Source: Phascolarctobacterium sp. (lineage in GTDB: Bacteria > Bacillota > Negativicutes > Acidaminococcales > Acidaminococcaceae). From it: a stretch of DNA of 64,000 nucleotides. Made by a program: the position numbers and the translations under genes. Shown piece after piece: positions 33,841 through 43,137 of the stretch. The first letter of the stretch is position 1. Each line of letters opens with the position of its first letter. The notes beneath the pieces were generated by a model. It worked only from the letters and a program-made list of their open reading frames with translations. It was not told the DNA's origin and made no database searches. The stretch is taken from the NCBI GenBank assembly GCA_003150755.1, contig QAMT01000013.1, positions 186,001-250,000 on the forward strand. The letters are read 5' to 3'.

Positions 33841-35361
33841 TTAATATAAACATTTTTTTATTTTATTTTTAATAAATACAAATTCATCTGTATCTTTATA
33901 AATGATTAGACATATAATATTTAAAATTAAAAATACAAAAAATGCTTTTAGTACCCATAATAACCAAGTATTTGCAATAAACAAACTTTTTGATAATATC
34001 TCAATAAACAAAAATACAAATATATAATTAATGGAATCTTTTATTCTAAACTTAAAATATTCTTTCCCTCTAATATTGAAACAATCTTGATATAGAATAA
34101 TGGGTTCATACCAGAAGTAAGTAATTATTGTAGTAATAATATTACCTAAAAAAATACCAAACAAACCTTTATATAAACCTAAAATAGCTGACAATATAAT
34201 ATTTATCACAGCAGCTAATAACATAATATATTTTACTTTCATATACAATCCTGTCGCTTCTCTAAAAGTATAAATAGGATGTAAAATACAGCTAATATAC
34301 ATCATGATCGATATAATAAAAACAATATTTTCTTTTAAAACAAACTCTTCACCAATCCAGAGTATTACAAAATCATTTACTAATAAAAAATAAGATATAG
34401 AAAATACAATTCCTAACCAAGAACCTATTAATAATACTATTTTAAAAATTTTATACTTTTGCTTTTTATCATCTGTCGCTATTAAATTTCCAATACTTGG
34501 CGTCAAACTATTAAATAGAACAACATAAAATGAAGCCAATCCACTATAAATAGTATTATAATTCAAGTAATATCCAACCATTACTGTGCTAACTATAATA
34601 GAAATCAATATATTATTAGTGCTATTTAATAAAACACCTGATATTTTATAAATAAATCCAGCTTTTATAAGATTTGTTATATTCTTTTTTTCTTCTACTG
34701 AAAGTCTTTTATTTTCTATACTATTTAAATAATTATATTTCTTTTCTACAGTCTTAGAAATTAAAAAATTATTTAAGAATGTCGAAATAATTTCCACAAA
34801 TAAATAAATAATAAAACTTGCAAATATATTTAATAAAATTATTTGGAATATACCTTTTAAAACAAGAATTAAAATTTCTATTTTAGTAGAAATATAAGCC
34901 TTTTGATCAGCTTTTAGTATACTATTTTTATAAATAAAAAAATAAGAAATAACAGAATTGAACAAAAACAAAAAATATATAGTATACAAATAAGAATAAT
35001 CTAAATTTGCATTTATTATGTACTTTAAAAAAGGAGCTATCAATATACCTATAAGAAATATAAAAAATGCAATATTTCTATAAATACTTTGATAAAATAA
35101 TACTAACGCTTGTATCTTTTCTTGATTTTTGTAAGCTAAAGGCTCATAAAAACTATATAAAATTACATTATTTACACCTAATTCAGCTAAAGACAAAACT
35201 TGCAAAATATTAACAAATACACCATTAACACCTAATATCTCTTTACCTATCTTCTCCAAAAAATATATTCTTATAATAAACTCTAATATAATTAAAATTA
35301 TTTTTTTTAAATACGCAAATATTATATTCAATTTAGCAAATTCAGTTCTAGAATACTCCAT
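33841..35361 (-). CDS. Polysaccharide flippase (Wzx-like, MOP superfamily)
   Basis: The 506-residue, strongly hydrophobic protein has about 12-14 membrane segments and the MOP-type N-terminus KKIILIILEFIIRIYFLEKI with LGVNGVFVNILQVLSLAELG. Proteins of this type flip lipid-linked repeat units across the inner membrane. I chose the ATG at 35359-35361 (MEYSRTEF), with GGA seven bases upstream; an ATG at 35382 inside the preceding gene is possible. No wzy polymerase is recognisable, so the glycan may not be polymerised by Wzy or that gene lies elsewhere. Confidence 0.82.
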   Translation of the reverse strand: MEYSRTEFAKLNIIFAYLKKIILIILEFIIRIYFLEKIGKEILGVNGVFVNILQVLSLAELGVNNVILYSFYEPLAYKNQEKIQALVLFYQSIYRNIAFFIFLIGILIAPFLKYIINANLDYSYLYTIYFLFLFNSVISYFFIYKNSILKADQKAYISTKIEILILVLKGIFQIILLNIFASFIIYLFVEIISTFLNNFLISKTVEKKYNYLNSIENKRLSVEEKKNITNLIKAGFIYKISGVLLNSTNNILISIIVSTVMVGYYLNYNTIYSGLASFYVVLFNSLTPSIGNLIATDDKKQKYKIFKIVLLIGSWLGIVFSISYFLLVNDFVILWIGEEFVLKENIVFIISIMMYISCILHPIYTFREATGLYMKVKYIMLLAAVINIILSAILGLYKGLFGIFLGNIITTIITYFWYEPIILYQDCFNIRGKEYFKFRIKDSINYIFVFLFIEILSKSLFIANTWLLWVLKAFFVFLILNIICLIIYKDTDEFVFIKNKIKKCLY

Positions 35362-35375
35362 TATTAAATCCAAAA

Positions 35376-36257
35376 TTAACATCCTATACGTGCTATTATT
35401 TCCTGATAATATTTTCTATCTTTTATTTCTTCAATATTATCAGTACTTTTTATTTCACTAGAATATTTACCATTAATTTCTATTTTATTTCGAGTTTGAG
35501 CTTTACTCCACTCATATTCCATATCTAAATTTCCTATATCAATTGCTCTTATTCCTATTTTAGATAACTCGTATGATAAAAGAGTGGCAGTAGGTCCTAA
35601 TATTATTAAAACTAATTTATCTTTGGCAAAATTTACTATAGTATTATATATATCAGAATAATAATTAAATGCATTTTTGCTTGGACAAATTATTCTATTT
35701 ATCGATTTTACATTACTAAAAAGATCATTATTTACTCCAAATCTTGTAAATTCACCTTCAACAATAAGCACTTCTTTTTTATCCCAAATGTCTTTCCATA
35801 ACTTAAAATAAAATCTACTTTTTTCTTTATTTTTTCTATTTATATAAATGCGAGTAATTTGTGAATCATAATATTTATACTTATCATTTAAAATTTTAAA
35901 TATCTGTTTACATCTAAAATATTTATAAAAAATCCAATATTTTTTTGACTCATAATTTAAATCATTCATATCTTTAAGCGCATATGGTATAGCTATAAAA
36001 TGATTATCATCAACATCATTTGCCATTAATATCATCTTTAACTTATGTATCAATGCAATATTAGCATCTTGATATTGTAAATTTTTACCCTTTATCAGTT
36101 CAAATTCACCATCACCAAATCTGCTAATAGACTTATTATTTTTTAAACTCTTTAATGTAGTTTCCGTATCATAAATATCATAATTGTATTTTTTTAAATT
36201 CACTTTATTAATTAGAATAAAAAAAGGATAAAAAATATTTTTAATAAAATTTTTCAT
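35376..36257 (-). CDS. GT-D fold glycosyltransferase (DUF1792 / SP_1767 family)
   Basis: The 293-residue protein matches the GT-D family first described from streptococcal adhesin glycosylation. The opening motif KSISRFGDGEFELIKG and the C-terminal LVLIILGPTATLLSYELSK, then AIDIGNLDMEYEW are characteristic. It transfers a sugar from a nucleotide donor; the sugar is unknown. It overlaps or abuts the flippase start. Confidence 0.82.
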   Translation of the reverse strand: MKNFIKNIFYPFFILINKVNLKKYNYDIYDTETTLKSLKNNKSISRFGDGEFELIKGKNLQYQDANIALIHKLKMILMANDVDDNHFIAIPYALKDMNDLNYESKKYWIFYKYFRCKQIFKILNDKYKYYDSQITRIYINRKNKEKSRFYFKLWKDIWDKKEVLIVEGEFTRFGVNNDLFSNVKSINRIICPSKNAFNYYSDIYNTIVNFAKDKLVLIILGPTATLLSYELSKIGIRAIDIGNLDMEYEWSKAQTRNKIEINGKYSSEIKSTDNIEEIKDRKYYQEIIARIGC

Positions 36258-36280
36258 ATTTAACCACCGTTAAATTTATA

Positions 36281-37063
36281 TTATTTCAATTTACTATGTA
36301 ATATTCCCACCAATATTGCTCTAAACGCTTTAAAGAGAGTTATGTTACTTTTATACTCATTATACTTGAGAATCAAAAAATAAACTGCATAAATACTGCT
36401 CAAGTATATACCTAATATATATCTTGTGCTTACACCACGCTTATAAAAATATTCTTCATCATATCCTGTAAACCAAGTCGATTCATTTTCTATCATAGTT
36501 GCTATATTTACTGGATAATGATAAATTTTCATCCCTTTATCATAAGCATCAAGCAAAAACTTATTTTCTTCCCCAGCTCCATTACCTGTACCAGCGCCAA
36601 GTTTTTCGTCAAATTTTATATTTTCTCTAATTATTGATTTTCGTTTAAAAGTAATTTGCCAAGAACACACACTTAACATTTCAAGCCGTTTTAATTTATA
36701 TATTTTATTTTTCAGCTTTGTTGGTTTATTATCCAAATTAAATATAATTACATCGGCATCAGTCAACTCATCATATGCACCTATTATTTTACGTTCTATA
36801 TCATCAACAAATATTTCATCATTATCTGCTATTAAACAAATATCTGATGCACAATATTTTATAGCCATATTTCTGCTTTTAGATAATCCTCGTTCCTTAC
36901 TATTTATCCAAAGGCATTTTCTATTGTTTATTAAATTTATTTTTTCTATACTTTCTTCGTTGCATTGATTTATAATTACACAATCACTTTTTATATTAGA
37001 ATGTTGTATTATACCTTTATCTTTTTCATGCATGCAACTAAGAAGTATTGCAAATTTACTCAT
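36281..37063 (-). CDS. Family 2 glycosyltransferase
   Basis: The 260-residue protein has a GT-A fold: short N-terminal strand FAILLSCM, NSKERGLSKSRNMAI, and the DxD-like DICLIADNDEIFVDD. LGAGTGNGAGEENKFLLD fits the acceptor-side loop seen in GT2 enzymes, and hydrophobic stretches near the C-terminus may touch the membrane. The sugar is unknown. It lies 14 bases after the preceding GT2 gene. Confidence 0.8.
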   Translation of the reverse strand: MSKFAILLSCMHEKDKGIIQHSNIKSDCVIINQCNEESIEKINLINNRKCLWINSKERGLSKSRNMAIKYCASDICLIADNDEIFVDDIERKIIGAYDELTDADVIIFNLDNKPTKLKNKIYKLKRLEMLSVCSWQITFKRKSIIRENIKFDEKLGAGTGNGAGEENKFLLDAYDKGMKIYHYPVNIATMIENESTWFTGYDEEYFYKRGVSTRYILGIYLSSIYAVYFLILKYNEYKSNITLFKAFRAILVGILHSKLK

Positions 37064-37077
37064 TATATTTTCACCAT

Positions 37078-37917
37078 TTATCTATGTTTTCTTATCCCAT
37101 TCATAATGTAAAAACACATATAATATATGCTTTGCAATATTGAAAGTTTTTGAACTTTTCTGTATACATTCCACGTCCAAACAGCGCTTTTTATCTTATT
37201 GCTGCTTACAGATTTTTTACCTACTCTGTAATATCCTAATACTTCATTTAATCCATATCCCTGTATGTTATATTTTCTTAATATATTAAGCCAGCATATA
37301 TAATCTTCATGATGTTCGTTAGGCATAAAAATTTTATCAACAATTTCTTTATCTATACAAACAGCCAAACAGCCGCCTGTATTATTACCTTTTAATAATT
37401 CAATATAATTTACGCATCTGCTTGTTTTTATTAATTTCCCATCTTCTTTTAACGTTCCATCATTGAACATAATAAAGTCATGAAACGTAAACGCATAACC
37501 GTTTTGCTGCATAAACTTTAACTGTTTTTGCAGTTTTTCTTTTTTCCAAAGGTCATCGCTGTCTAAAAAGGCGATGTATCTGCCCTTGGCGTTTTGTATT
37601 GCTGTATTGCGCGCTATTGCTGCACCGCTGTTTTCAGTTAGGTTTATCAGCTTTATGCGTTTGTCTTTATCGGCATAGCTTTGCACTATTTTTGCAGTAT
37701 TATCTGTACTGCAATCGTTTACTATGAGCATTTCCCAGTTGGAATAGGTTTGGGCAAGCACGCTTTCAATTGTTTCTGCAATGTATTTTTCTGCGTTATA
37801 TGCCGGGGTTATTATGGATACTAAGTTATTTTGATAATTGTTAGTTTCACTTTTGTTACCTTTACTTTTATTCTGCGCTGTATTTAATTGCTGTATATTA
37901 TTTTTGTGTACAGTCAA
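37078..37917 (-). CDS. Family 2 glycosyltransferase (GT-A)
   Basis: The 279-residue protein is a typical GT2: VSIITPAYNAEKYIAETIES, MLIVNDCSTDNTAKIV, GAAIARNTAIQNAKGRYIAF and the DxD motif in LDSDDLWKK. An unusual Asn/Gln/Lys-rich N-terminal extension of about 30 residues precedes the fold; a start at a later codon is possible but none has a better ribosome-binding site. Base composition is between the GC-richer first gene of the operon and the very AT-rich genes after it. Confidence 0.88.
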   Translation of the reverse strand: MTVHKNNIQQLNTAQNKSKGNKSETNNYQNNLVSIITPAYNAEKYIAETIESVLAQTYSNWEMLIVNDCSTDNTAKIVQSYADKDKRIKLINLTENSGAAIARNTAIQNAKGRYIAFLDSDDLWKKEKLQKQLKFMQQNGYAFTFHDFIMFNDGTLKEDGKLIKTSRCVNYIELLKGNNTGGCLAVCIDKEIVDKIFMPNEHHEDYICWLNILRKYNIQGYGLNEVLGYYRVGKKSVSSNKIKSAVWTWNVYRKVQKLSILQSIYYMCFYIMNGIRKHR

Positions 37918-37920
37918 TTT

Positions 37921-39237
37921 TTACTTTACCCCTTCGGTGCTTTCTTTAGTGATGAGCACTTTTAATGTTTGCAGCATTATGGTTAGGTCGTTGATGACGC
38001 TTACGTTTTGAATATAGATAAGGTCATAGACGAGTTTATCGTAAGCAGTGGTGTTGTATTTGCCTGCTATTTGCGCAAGGCCTGTTATGCCCGGTTTTAC
38101 GTTATGGCGGTAGGCGTATTCCGGCTTTTCTTTGATGAATTGTTCTACAAAGAACGGTCTTTCAGGCCTTGGCCCTACTATGCTCATTTCACCTTTCAGT
38201 ACATTTATCAGCTGCGGAAGCTCGTCCAGGCGTGTTGCACGCATAAAGCGTCCGAATTTTGTAATGCGCGGGTCATTTTCCCCGGCAAGCACAGGGCCTG
38301 TTTCTGCTTCGGCATCCTGCCTCATGCTGCGGAATTTATGTACTTTAAATTCTTTGCCGAAACGCCCTACCCTTACCTGGCTGTAGATTACAGGACCAGG
38401 ACTATCGAGTTTTACTATTATTGCCGTTATAAGCATTACCGGCAAAAGTATTATAAGTGCTGCAAGCGCTACAATAATATCCAGCGTTCTTTTTAATATG
38501 CGTTGCTCTAAAGTAAGGCGCATGCGCGATACTCTTTGTGTCGGCAGGTCATCTATCTGCCATAAGTACATCTTATTGCAGCTTATCTCATACAGCGTCG
38601 GCACTAACACTACCATTTTCATTTTTTCGTTGGCTAATCGTAAGAGCTGTTCTTTATCTCCCACCGGTATGCTTTCGCCGATAAGTATAATGTCTGCCTG
38701 TTCTATTGCTTTTAGGTTTTCCGCATGGTTACCTGGTGTGCCAAGTTTTATGCTGCTTTTTTCCAGCCCATAGGTTTTACGGATTTTTTCTGTAAGTTTT
38801 TGCTGTTCTTTTTTATCGGCTGCTATAAAAATATTTGGCACAGGCAGGTGCTTTACTTCCACCTGGTGCATTACGTACTGCCACAAGGCCAACAGTATAA
38901 AGCCAAATACTGCGGAATAGATTATTACGTAGCGTGAATATTCAAATTCGCGCATAAAAAAGGTTACTGCCATAGCGGCGATAAAAATATTGGCTACAGC
39001 TACAATGAGGTTTAAAAATATCTCGGACAATCTTTTGCGTACAAGGCTGAAAAGACCGTAAATGTTAAAGAAGAAAATTAAAAATACCGACAGCAGCACC
39101 GTAAGGCGCAGGTGGAAATCTATCTGGAGTAATCTTATGGAGCTGCTTTGCATATAAATTGCTATGAACGTAGCAATCTGGATGCAGATAAGGTCGCCCA
39201 AAATGAGAAGCAGTTTGCGGAATATGTGGTTCAACAC
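37921..39237 (-). CDS. Undecaprenyl-phosphate sugar-1-phosphate transferase (priming enzyme)
   Basis: The 438-residue protein is a polyprenyl-phosphate sugar phosphotransferase of the WbaP/WcaJ type. The N-terminal ~130 residues hold four membrane helices, a CoA-binding-like domain follows (PNIFIAADKKEQQKL), and the C-terminal catalytic domain (PF02397) has KRTLDIIVALAALIILLPV, VHKFRSMRQDAE, TRLDELPQLINVLKGEMS and GPRPERPFFVEQF. It puts the first sugar-phosphate on the lipid carrier. It is the first gene of the glycan operon, just downstream of repeat copy B, and its base composition resembles the core genome rather than the AT-rich cargo. Confidence 0.93.
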   Translation of the reverse strand: MLNHIFRKLLLILGDLICIQIATFIAIYMQSSSIRLLQIDFHLRLTVLLSVFLIFFFNIYGLFSLVRKRLSEIFLNLIVAVANIFIAAMAVTFFMREFEYSRYVIIYSAVFGFILLALWQYVMHQVEVKHLPVPNIFIAADKKEQQKLTEKIRKTYGLEKSSIKLGTPGNHAENLKAIEQADIILIGESIPVGDKEQLLRLANEKMKMVVLVPTLYEISCNKMYLWQIDDLPTQRVSRMRLTLEQRILKRTLDIIVALAALIILLPVMLITAIIVKLDSPGPVIYSQVRVGRFGKEFKVHKFRSMRQDAEAETGPVLAGENDPRITKFGRFMRATRLDELPQLINVLKGEMSIVGPRPERPFFVEQFIKEKPEYAYRHNVKPGITGLAQIAGKYNTTAYDKLVYDLIYIQNVSVINDLTIMLQTLKVLITKESTEGVK

Positions 39238-39284
39238 AGCACGTTCTTTCTTGTGATTTTTAACTAAAGCTTAATTTAATAATA

Positions 39285-39430
39285 TAATTTTACCACACCT
39301 TTACCCCCCCGCAAGACATTTCAGTTGGCGTGTGACAAACTTTTACTGGTCTTGTGGAAACTTTTCCCTACCGGCCAGTTTGCGCGGCAGCGGCGGCAGT
39401 GCTAATCCGTTTGCTACGTGGTGCGTAACA
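39285..39430 (-). repeat. Surface-locus upstream repeat, copy B (glycan operon promoter region)
   Basis: Copy B shares with copies A and C the seven-C run, GCAAGACATTTCAGTTGGC, CTGGTCTTGTGGAAAC and CCCTACCGG. It also shares with copy C the distal block AATCCGTTTG and GTGGTGCGTAA. Its predicted promoter has -35 TTGCGG (39314-39309), a 16-bp spacer and extended -10 TGGTAAAAT (39295-39287). The leader to the sugar transferase is about 50 bases. Confidence 0.85.
39287..39314 (-). promoter_or_regulatory. Predicted promoter of the glycan operon
   Basis: The TTGCGG -35, 16-bp spacer with a G run and TAAAAT extended -10 are in the same register as in copies A and C. It would drive the nine genes from 39237 to 29204. 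Confidence 0.65.
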
Positions 39431-39467
39431 GTTTCTTTACTGCTTTACGCTTCCTGAACAAGGGCAT

Positions 39468-39503
39468 AAAAAAACGCCATCACTCAAAGTGATGACGTTT
39501 TTT
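39468..39503 (-). terminator. Terminator of the miaB-miaA operon
   Basis: On the minus strand AACGTCATCAC pairs with GTGATGGCGTT, followed by seven T, just after the miaA stop. Confidence 0.85.
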
Positions 39504-39515
39504 ATAGTTTCTATT

Positions 39516-40439
39516 CTATTTCCACTTATCTTTTATTTCCTGGTACATTTTTTCAGTAACACTATCGTAATCAGGCGCTGCGTCAAGCTCAAACCATTTT
39601 ATGTAAGGCATTTTTTTGTACCAGGTAAACTGCCTTTTGGCAAAGTTGCGCGTGGCCTGTTTTAATTTATCAACGGCAGTGTCATAGTCAAGCTGCCCTG
39701 TTAAATACATTACCGTCTGGCGGTAGCCGATAGCCTGCATGGATTGCGCCGATGCAGGCACGCCTGAGTCCAGCAGCTTTTTGGATTCGTCCAGCAGTCC
39801 CTGCTCCAGCATAATATCCACGCGGCGGTTAATGCGCCCGTACAGCACACTGCGCTCCATGCGCAGGCCAAACACAACGGCGTCATAGGCAAGTTCGCCG
39901 TCGCTGCTATGCGAAAGGTTATCGCCGCTTTCGGCTGCTTCAATCGCGCGTATTACGCGACGCGTATTGTTGATGTCGATGCGTTCTGCCTCCTGCGGCA
40001 CAGCTTTTTGCAGGCGTACAAACAAAGCTTCTTTGCCCTGCTCTGCCAGCAGGTTTTCCAATTCCTGGCGCAGACCGGAATTTTCACCGGCGGAATTAAA
40101 ATGGTAATTTTCAAGCAGCGCTTTGATGTAAAGCCCCGTGCCGCCGACGATAATGGGCAGCCTGCCGCGCGCCGTAATTTCATCAATCAGCCGCTCGGCC
40201 CGCTCTTTAAAATCGACCACGTTAAACGAGGCTTCCGGCGGCAGAATATCTACCATGTGGTGCGGCACCGCCGCCAGTTCTTCTGCAGTGGGCTTGGCCG
40301 TGCCGATATCCATGCCGCGGTAAACAAGCATTGAGTCGCCCGATATAATTTCGCCGTCCAGCGCCTTGGCCAGGGCAATACCGCAATGGCTTTTGCCTGT
40401 GGCCGTCGGGCCAAGGATAACGGCTAATTTTTTCTTCAT
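39516..40439 (-). CDS. miaA: tRNA dimethylallyltransferase
   Basis: MiaA adds the dimethylallyl group to N6 of A37 in tRNAs that read UNN codons. The 307-residue protein has the P-loop LGPTATGKSHCGIAL, the substrate loop GDSMLVYRGMDIGTAKP, and IIVGGTGLYIKALL. I chose the ATG at 40437-40439 with GGAG upstream; the longer frame overlaps the previous gene. MiaB, which acts on the MiaA product, is encoded at the head of the same operon. Confidence 0.97.
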   Translation of the reverse strand: MKKKLAVILGPTATGKSHCGIALAKALDGEIISGDSMLVYRGMDIGTAKPTAEELAAVPHHMVDILPPEASFNVVDFKERAERLIDEITARGRLPIIVGGTGLYIKALLENYHFNSAGENSGLRQELENLLAEQGKEALFVRLQKAVPQEAERIDINNTRRVIRAIEAAESGDNLSHSSDGELAYDAVVFGLRMERSVLYGRINRRVDIMLEQGLLDESKKLLDSGVPASAQSMQAIGYRQTVMYLTGQLDYDTAVDKLKQATRNFAKRQFTWYKKMPYIKWFELDAAPDYDSVTEKMYQEIKDKWK

Positions 40440-40441
40440 AG

Positions 40442-41221
40442 CTATCTCCTGATAATTCCGTATTTTACGCGGCTGTACCTGCCGCCCTGCACTTCGCTGC
40501 ATCCCAGGCTGCGCAAAAAGTTTTCGCTGCGTTCTTTAACCACCACACGCGGCGCTGCTTTAAGCGCCAATTCAATCGCGGCAGCGCTGATTTCTTTTTC
40601 GTAGGCAATGGGGCGCAGCGGTTTCATATTGGCCGACGTTTTAACGCCGAAGCGGAACATCGGGTCAAAATAAACTGCATCGAAGCTGTCCGGCGGCAAA
40701 ATTTTCAAATAATCTTCCGCCTTAGCGTGGACAACTTTTATTCTGCGCATGGCGGTATCAACTTCGCTGCTGCCGCTTCTGTACTGCTGCAAACCGCGCG
40801 CCACTGTAAAGGCAAGCAGCGGCGATGCTTCCACTCCGACAACTTTGCCCGCGCTGCCTACGGCATAGCTTGCCACCAAAGCGTCGCTGGCAAGCCCCAG
40901 CGTGCAGTCCAAAACTTTTGCGCCCGGCTTTAACGCCAAGGCTTCTATCAAATGGTCGCTTTCACCGGCGGCAATATGCTTCAGGCGCAAATCCGCCATA
41001 CTGGGATGAAAGAAAAACCGTCCTTCCTGCGTAAAAACATGCGGGCCCAATTTGGTTGCCACCAAAAGCGCATCCAGCCCGTACTTTTCGTACAAATCTT
41101 CCAGCGAGCCGCTGTGCCCGCGCCGCAGAAACGGTACGCCAAAGCCCTGCGCCCAGGCGCGCGCCTGCCACGCAAGCCCGCTGTTGCGCCCTGCCGTTAC
41201 TGCAAATTTCAAGCCGCTCAT
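40442..41221 (-). CDS. Class I SAM-dependent methyltransferase, RsmJ-like
   Basis: The 259-residue protein has a Rossmann methyltransferase fold with KVLDCTLGLASDALVASYA, VVGVEASPLLAFTVARGL and DAVYFDPMFRF, resembling the RsmJ/DUF548 group that methylates G1516 of 16S rRNA in E. coli. The N-terminal ~80 residues (FAVTAGRNSGLAWQARAWA) form an extra domain. The exact substrate is uncertain. The start overlaps the mutL stop by ATGA, and it ends two bases before miaA. Confidence 0.8.
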   Translation of the reverse strand: MSGLKFAVTAGRNSGLAWQARAWAQGFGVPFLRRGHSGSLEDLYEKYGLDALLVATKLGPHVFTQEGRFFFHPSMADLRLKHIAAGESDHLIEALALKPGAKVLDCTLGLASDALVASYAVGSAGKVVGVEASPLLAFTVARGLQQYRSGSSEVDTAMRRIKVVHAKAEDYLKILPPDSFDAVYFDPMFRFGVKTSANMKPLRPIAYEKEISAAAIELALKAAPRVVVKERSENFLRSLGCSEVQGGRYSRVKYGIIRR

Positions 41222-43137
41222 GTGCGTTTAAACATTTTATAAAGCTCTGCCGAGCTGATTTCAATCATACACGGACGGCCGTGCGGGCAGGTAAACGGAT
41301 GCTCCGTATTGCACAGGTCGATTATAAGCTGGCGCATCTGGCGCATGTTCAGCACCTCGCCGGCCTTAATCGCCGCCTTGCACGCCATCATGTGAAGCAT
41401 GTTCTGGCGCAAATCGCTGGGGCTGATGTTTTTCATCTCGCTCAGCATTTTGGTAATTTCACGGATAAAATCTTCCGCGCCCTCAGCTTTAATATCAGTC
41501 GGCAGGCTGGATACGCGCAGCACATCTTCGCCCGCAGGTTCTATATCGACGCCCAGGCGCAAAAAGTCCTCGCGGTGCTGCTCAATCAGTTCCACATCAT
41601 GCGCCGCCACATCCAGATACAGCGGCATCAGCATCGTCTGCGCCGGAATATCGTTGTGCGCGTTTACAAATTTATCGTACAAAATGCGCTCGTGCGCCGC
41701 GTGCTGGTCAATCAAATACAAGGTGTCCTCGCTTTGCGCGATGATAAAGGTTTTATCAACCTGCCCGATGGGCCAGATGGCATTCGTTTCGTTATCCGTA
41801 TCGGTAAAGCCGATAACATTATCCGTTACGGCGTCCTGCTTTTTAAATTCTTCGCGCACCTCATTGATGGTATAAACCGGCTCAACTTTGGGCGGTTTAT
41901 AGGTATATTCCGGCTCTTTCCAAACGCTTGGCTGCACCGTTTTTTCGTATGCCGGGGCAGGCTTCGGCGTATCAGCCGGTTTAAAAACATCCGCGTAAGC
42001 GGGCCTGGCCGCAGGCTGCGGCACTGGTGCAGGCGCAGGGGTTATGGGCGTATCGTCTGTAATAATGCCCTGCCCCACCGGCTTAAACACTGCCAGTTCA
42101 CTATCCGGCAAAAGGTTAAGTTCCTGCTGCGGTTTGGCGCTCATCGGGCGCGTCAGTGCGTCGGTCAGCGCTTTGTACAGCGCTTTGTAAACCACGCTGT
42201 CATCGCTGAATTTAATTTCGCTTTTTTGCGGATGCACGTTGACGTCGATGCTGTGCGTGTCAACCTCCACCATCAGCACAGCAAATGGGAAACCGCTTTT
42301 GGGTATCTGCGACTGGTAGGCGTGGTCGATGGCTTTGCTCATCATACGGTTGTTGATGATGCGCCCGTTGACCATAAAAGTCTGCCACTGGCGCGTGCCT
42401 TTCAGCAAAGTTGGTTTGCCGATATAGCCGCTGATTTTAATATCCGTACCGGCAAAATCAACTTTTAAAAGCTCGTCGCTGACTTTTTTGCCGTACAGCG
42501 CCGTTATTGTATCAAACAAGCTGCCGTTGCCGGGCGTACTTAAAACTTCTTTATCGTTGCTGACCAGTTTAAAGCGCACCTCCGGGCGGGATAACGCCAG
42601 CCGCGTCAGAAGTTCGTTGATGTAACGCCCTTCCGTTGCGTTGGTGCGCAAAAATTTGCGGCGTGCAGGCACGTTAAAAAACAGATTTTCGACAATAACC
42701 GTTGTGCCTGCCTGGCCGCCGCTTTGCTGGCACTCCATATCTTCGCCGCCGTCGATGCGGATGCTGGTTGCAAATTCTTCATCTGCCGGGCGCGTCAAAA
42801 GCTGAAAATTACTTACAGAAGCAATACTCGGCAACGCCTCGCCGCGGAAACCCAGCGTGTGCAGGCTCATTAAATCTTCCGCCGCGCGGATTTTGCTGGT
42901 GGCATGGCGCAGCACAGCAAGGCGCGCGTTGGCTTCTGTCATGCCGCTGCCGTTGTCCGCCACGCGGATATACTGCGTGCCGCCTTCAAAAATTGTTACT
43001 TCTATCTTATCGGCACCGGCGTCAAGGGCGTTTTCTACCAGCTCCTTTACAACGGAAGCAGGTTTTTCGACAACCTCGCCGGCCGCAATCTGGTTGGCCG
43101 TGTTCTGGTCCAAAAGCTTAACTTCGGCCGTACTCAT
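41218..43137 (-). CDS. mutL: DNA mismatch repair protein MutL
   Basis: MutL couples MutS to strand incision. The 639-residue protein has the GHKL ATPase N-terminus (NQIAAGEVVEKPASVVKELV, ADNGSGM, LGFRGEALPSI), a Pro/Lys-rich linker around residues 340-430, and a C-terminal endonuclease domain with LIDQHAAHERILYD and the Zn motif CPHGRPCMIE. The last position of the DQHAx2Ex4E motif is Asp instead of Glu. It overlaps mutS by four bases. Confidence 0.97.
   Translation of the reverse strand: MSTAEVKLLDQNTANQIAAGEVVEKPASVVKELVENALDAGADKIEVTIFEGGTQYIRVADNGSGMTEANARLAVLRHATSKIRAAEDLMSLHTLGFRGEALPSIASVSNFQLLTRPADEEFATSIRIDGGEDMECQQSGGQAGTTVIVENLFFNVPARRKFLRTNATEGRYINELLTRLALSRPEVRFKLVSNDKEVLSTPGNGSLFDTITALYGKKVSDELLKVDFAGTDIKISGYIGKPTLLKGTRQWQTFMVNGRIINNRMMSKAIDHAYQSQIPKSGFPFAVLMVEVDTHSIDVNVHPQKSEIKFSDDSVVYKALYKALTDALTRPMSAKPQQELNLLPDSELAVFKPVGQGIITDDTPITPAPAPVPQPAARPAYADVFKPADTPKPAPAYEKTVQPSVWKEPEYTYKPPKVEPVYTINEVREEFKKQDAVTDNVIGFTDTDNETNAIWPIGQVDKTFIIAQSEDTLYLIDQHAAHERILYDKFVNAHNDIPAQTMLMPLYLDVAAHDVELIEQHREDFLRLGVDIEPAGEDVLRVSSLPTDIKAEGAEDFIREITKMLSEMKNISPSDLRQNMLHMMACKAAIKAGEVLNMRQMRQLIIDLCNTEHPFTCPHGRPCMIEISSAELYKMFKRT

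Noticed and set aside
29204..39237. Search for phosphoenolpyruvate mutase, phosphonopyruvate decarboxylase, Wzy and Wzz in the glycan operon
   Set aside because: None of the nine proteins shows their motifs, so a complete phosphonate pathway or a complete Wzx/Wzy system cannot be claimed from this window.
41056..42468. 470-codon plus-strand open frame
   Set aside because: It is antisense to mutL and the methyltransferase gene, both with clear motifs; the translated sequence is low-complexity and His/Arg-rich.
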